From a bacterium (GTDB lineage Bacteria > Myxococcota_A > UBA9160 > UBA4427): a stretch of 39,925 nucleotides of DNA. Position 1 is the first letter of the stretch, and every line of letters starts with the position of its first letter. The position numbers and the translations under genes were made by a program. Positions 37,901 to 39,925 of this stretch are shown in pieces. The notes under the pieces were generated by a model that worked only from the letters and a program-made list of their open reading frames with translations, was not told where the DNA came from and ran no database searches. The DNA is taken from NCBI GenBank assembly GCA_030432735.1, contig JAUIMK010000006.1:1-39925 (forward strand), given 5' to 3'.

Positions 37901-38796
37901 CGGTTGCCCGTCCCGGGACCGCGGAACGAGGCGCGGACGTCGGGCTTGCCCGGCTCTTCTTCCGGGTTCGGGATGCCGGTCTCCGGGAAGAAGCTGTTCA
38001 CGTTGCGGCCGCCGCGCTCGAAGATCCGGAAGATGTCGGCGGGCGGGACCGTCTCCCACGCCGGGAGCGGGAACGCCATCTGCATGACGCCCATGTCCGA
38101 CTGCTCGCGGGTCACCTCGAAGCGCGCCTGGATCGCGGCGGGCTTGCCCTCGCGGGTGTACGCCTCTCCGAGGATGTAGCGCTTGAAGGGGACGATCCCG
38201 TTGTTGTACGAGCCGCCCCCCCAGAGCATCGCGCCGGTCGCCATGATCGAGCGCTTCGCCTTGTCGATGATCGTCTGGTGGCAGGCGCCGCAGGCCTCCT
38301 CCGCGACGCGATAGTCGGACGGGTTCACGAAGCGGACGTACTCGGGGCTCTCGAGGTTGAGGAGCGCGTAGGTCCGCTGCTCGTTGCGTCGGTTCTTCCA
38401 CGTTTCCGGCATCGCCGGCTGGACGTGCGCCCGGGCCTTCGCGTCGAGGAACTCCTGGGAGCCCGGGTCGTAGTTCCCGGTGACCGCCGTGGCGTCGCCG
38501 CCGTGACAGTCGGTGCAGCCGAGGACGACGGAACGCTGCGGGTGCATCGTCGCTTCGTCCGACTTCGTGTGACACGTCACGCAGCCGGCGGTCTTCACCG
38601 CCGCCTCCGACTCGGTCTGGTCCGCGGGCGCCGGGGGATAGAAGGGGTAGTCGATCTCGAGGGGCGTCTCGCCCTCCGCGGCGGTCGACGGGCTCTCGGC
38701 GCCGAGGACGGCGAGCACGAGGAAGCCCGCGATCGTCGCCGCGATCACGGCGGCGGACGAGAAGGACGGGGAACGCTTGGAGTCGTGTCGAGTCAT
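34927..38796 (-). CDS. Decahaem c-type cytochrome fused to an LVIVD-type beta-propeller
   Basis: The 1289-residue protein has a signal or anchor segment (about residues 12-40, 'AVIAATIAGFLVLAVLGA'). Ten CxxCH haem motifs begin at about residues 72, 93, 168, 333, 397, 536, 564, 673, 683 and 790 (CVTCH, CTDCH, CGACH, CAGCH, CMNCH, CADCH, CRDCH, CFSCH, CGGCH, CEDCH). Residues about 880-1230 are a beta-propeller built of LVIVD-like repeats, for example 'GVVVVDLDDPLEPKVL', 'GLEVVDVTDPAQPRIV' and 'GLVIVDVEQPEKPSVY'. Such propellers often bind partners at cell surfaces. The protein is exported and probably sits in the periplasm or on the outer surface, carrying electrons. It follows the barrel gene by 19 bases and is likely its partner. 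The redox partner is unknown. Confidence 0.9.
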   Translation of the reverse strand: MTRHDSKRSPSFSSAAVIAATIAGFLVLAVLGAESPSTAAEGETPLEIDYPFYPPAPADQTESEAAVKTAGCVTCHTKSDEATMHPQRSVVLGCTDCHGGDATAVTGNYDPGSQEFLDAKARAHVQPAMPETWKNRRNEQRTYALLNLESPEYVRFVNPSDYRVAEEACGACHQTIIDKAKRSIMATGAMLWGGGSYNNGIVPFKRYILGEAYTREGKPAAIQARFEVTREQSDMGVMQMAFPLPAWETVPPADIFRIFERGGRNVNSFFPETGIPNPEEEPGKPDVRASFRGPGTGNRVSIPVLNIHKTRLNDPNMWFMGTKDQPGDFRSSGCAGCHVVYANDREWYSSGSYAKYGNRGQTQTVDPMIANLKNEKGEKEWGHPIEHRFSRAIPTSQCMNCHMHQPNMFLNSYLGYTMWDYESDAPLMWPEEQQYPNFSEQLDVLERNPEEASYKGKWADVEFLAEVHTEVNPETKDTKFADYHGHGWNFRAIFKRSRDGTLLDAAGNAIPEGLSNKEKFDRAVHMRDIHAEIGMQCADCHFADDAHGNGELHGEVAAEVNIRCRDCHGTADAYATLKTSGPASPASGRDLSRLRNADNRKRFEWRGGKLYQRLLLPPHNEFQVTQVKDTVTPGNPEYNRKAARAKMMSKGTDQSWGAGVAKADRAHGDDDIACFSCHSSWVTSCGGCHLTIQANWKTEIHKYDAKTSRNFATYNPQVARDQMFQLGKHGTVKDGIIAPIRSSSALVLSSTDINRNRIYIQQQPVSAGGYSAQAFAPHFPHTVRKTETKGCEDCHVSEANDNNAIMAQLLLLGTNFVNFMGFNAWVGTDDEVVAIQVTEWDEPQAVIGSYLHEYAYPDYFDEHEARGRELTMVTPGYQDMDPGWVKSLRQFFSRKLPEWTGIRDALYDGEYTHHAGRVECIQLRGEYLYAAEGKEGMQAFDVSTIGTKGFSERIITAPFSPLGQNVRIKSKNATCVALPTTQLLRPELNRTDLAQKVNLEQPMHPVYSYVAVTDAEEGLILVNNETLTDFEPRNNFFDRAITWNPNGVLDGANYAHFAGHLLYVSADAGVVVVDLDDPLEPKVLSTIPLSGARGTMVQFRYLFATTANGLEVVDVTDPAQPRIVEGATVPLADARRVMVSRTYAYVAAGSEGLVIVDVEQPEKPSVYMRYTADGKLDDARDVAVATTNASLFAYVADGENGLKVVQLTSPELNPKFYGFSPAPNPKLIAWRKTKSAALAVSRPLERDRAVDETGHQIAVLGRLGSRPFNLEEMQKLYLTEQGRVWTVKD

Positions 38797-38815
38797 CTAT
38801 TCGTCCCGGTCCGGC

Positions 38816-39925
38816 TCAGTAGGTGAACGTCGCATTGAAGAGCACCGAGTAGGGCGGATCGTCGTCGCGACGCTCCTCGAAGAGTTCTTCGTATCCGCTC
38901 CCCGGGATCAGCACGGATCCCGAAGCGCGCAGGATGATGTTGTTCGTGAAGAGCGGCCGGTAGATCAGCCCCGCCGACACGTCCCAACCGATCTCGCGAT
39001 CGAGGCGGCCCTGCTGGCGCAGCGTCTCGAGGACTTCCGTCGTGTCCCACTGCAGCCAGGTCACGTTCGTGAGCAGCCGGAGCTGGGGGAGCAGGTCGAA
39101 GTCCGCCCCCGCCCCGATCTGCCAGATGCCGGGATTCACGAAGTTGCTCTGGCCCTCGATCTTCGAGCTGCGCAGCGAGGGCACGATCGAGTTCTTGCCC
39201 GCGAGGGCGACGCTGCCGCCGAACACGAAGGGGATCTGCTGGCGCATCCAGAACGAGGTCGTCCCGCCGGCGAAGTTCGGATTGTCGAGGATGGTGTCGA
39301 AGCCCTGCGCCTTGTCGTCGAAGGGATCCTCGTCGCCGGAAGCCCAGAGCAGGTACGCCTTCCAGCGCATCCAGTCGATGTCGTAGCTGGCCTCGAAGGC
39401 CGCGAACCAGGCCTCGATGTCCTGGCTGCGCTGAGCGATCGACGCGTAGTCGTCGTTGCCGAAGGCGCCGTAGATCTGGAACGTGAGGTTCAGGCGCTCG
39501 ATGTGGCCGTCGCCGCCGATCCCGACGTAGTAGACCTCGTAGTCGTGGCCGCCGATCAGACCGACCGGCGCGGGGATCACGAGGTTCTTGTTCCGGTCGA
39601 AGTCACGCTCGTCGCCCTCGCGGTTGATGTTCGCCGCGAAGATCGCCTCGACGTTGAAGCCGAGGACCGGGAAGTCCTGGTAGTAGAAGTTCGCGATGAT
39701 CGTGTGGTCGTCGCGCCAGGACTCGAGGTCGTTGAGCGCCGAGTTCGTGTCCTTGTTGAGGCGTCCGAACCAGGCCAGGTTGTACTGGGCGCGGTTGTTG
39801 GCGAAGTTGCCGAAGAGACGGACCCCGGGCTCGGAGCTGTCGAAGAGGAAGCCACGGAAGTCGGCGTTGAAGGGCTGGATCCCGATTCGAAGCGAGTCGA
39901 AGTCGAAGCGGTCCGTCCGGTTCCA
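38816..39925 (-). CDS. Outer-membrane beta-barrel protein, 5' end outside the window
   Basis: The frame is open to the edge of the window, so only the C-terminal 369 residues are seen. Aromatic and polar residues alternate in amphipathic strands separated by short Gly/Asp turns ('DFRGFLFDSSEPGVRLFGNF', 'YQDFPVLGFNVEAIFAANIN'), and the protein ends 'LFNATFTY' with a terminal aromatic, the signal for BAM-dependent insertion. The barrel likely has about 16 strands and resembles alginate-export/porin-type proteins rather than MtrB, although weak similarity to porin-cytochrome conduits cannot be excluded. It precedes the decahaem cytochrome by 19 bases in the same operon. Confidence 0.75.
   Translation of the reverse strand, partial: WNRTDRFDFDSLRIGIQPFNADFRGFLFDSSEPGVRLFGNFANNRAQYNLAWFGRLNKDTNSALNDLESWRDDHTIIANFYYQDFPVLGFNVEAIFAANINREGDERDFDRNKNLVIPAPVGLIGGHDYEVYYVGIGGDGHIERLNLTFQIYGAFGNDDYASIAQRSQDIEAWFAAFEASYDIDWMRWKAYLLWASGDEDPFDDKAQGFDTILDNPNFAGGTTSFWMRQQIPFVFGGSVALAGKNSIVPSLRSSKIEGQSNFVNPGIWQIGAGADFDLLPQLRLLTNVTWLQWDTTEVLETLRQQGRLDREIGWDVSAGLIYRPLFTNNIILRASGSVLIPGSGYEELFEERRDDDPPYSVLFNATFTY

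Overview
This is a window of very GC-rich (roughly 70%) chromosomal DNA from a Gram-negative bacterium. Outer-membrane and cell-surface genes point to a diderm: a beta-barrel protein with a terminal aromatic residue, MSHA-type pilus minor pilins, two PEP-CTERM (exosortase) substrates and a CsgG-like lipoprotein. Eukaryotic-type Ser/Thr kinases, multiheme cytochromes and small calcium-loop secreted proteins fit a free-living, probably aerobic deltaproteobacterial-type lineage (Myxococcota/Binatota-like). That placement is inference; no rRNA or other taxonomic marker is present. I see no tRNA, rRNA, IS element, phage gene or CRISPR array. Genes are tightly packed, codon use is uniform, and the window looks like ordinary chromosome rather than an island.

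Layout, left to right. 1-1250: the end of an MSHA pilus operon (mshO fragment, mshP) closed by a strong terminator. 1469-7039: a HupE/UreJ-2 membrane protein, a DUF5658 membrane protein, rsmE, apaG, a HAD hydrolase with a membrane-anchored DsbA-like thioredoxin, and a FliA-like sigma factor. 7175-13212: a 1067-residue kinase with its catalytic domain at the C-terminus, a divergent orphan PAS protein, and murA carrying Asp in place of the catalytic Cys. 13589-19149: a CsgG-like lipoprotein, a LamG-type PEP-CTERM protein, a second kinase whose N-terminus is an array of Glu-Thr-Arg-Ile motifs, and a DUF4399 protein. 19359-22307: a five-haem cytochrome c554-like protein and argG.

22342-26745 holds a four-gene operon whose genes overlap by four bases at every junction: a coclaurine-N-methyltransferase-like SAM enzyme, a flavin amine-oxidase-like protein, a DUF1365 protein and a cyclopropane-fatty-acyl-phospholipid synthase. 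Together they look like a membrane fatty-acid modification pathway. Next come a GNAT protein, GTP-dependent PEP carboxykinase, and a translationally coupled DUF2868 membrane protein and DUF3482 GTPase. 32851-34815 is a run of small secreted proteins: one PEP-CTERM protein and two paralogous calcium-loop proteins sharing an unusual Cys-Pro tail. The right edge, 34927-39925, has an outer-membrane barrel protein (5' end outside the window) followed by a decahaem cytochrome fused to an LVIVD-type beta-propeller, a candidate outer-surface electron-transfer module.

The most promising points for a second look are the four-gene lipid operon with its CNMT-like enzyme, the barrel plus decahaem/propeller pair, the Thr-motif array of the second kinase, the paired secreted proteins with the conserved tail, and the Cys-to-Asp MurA.
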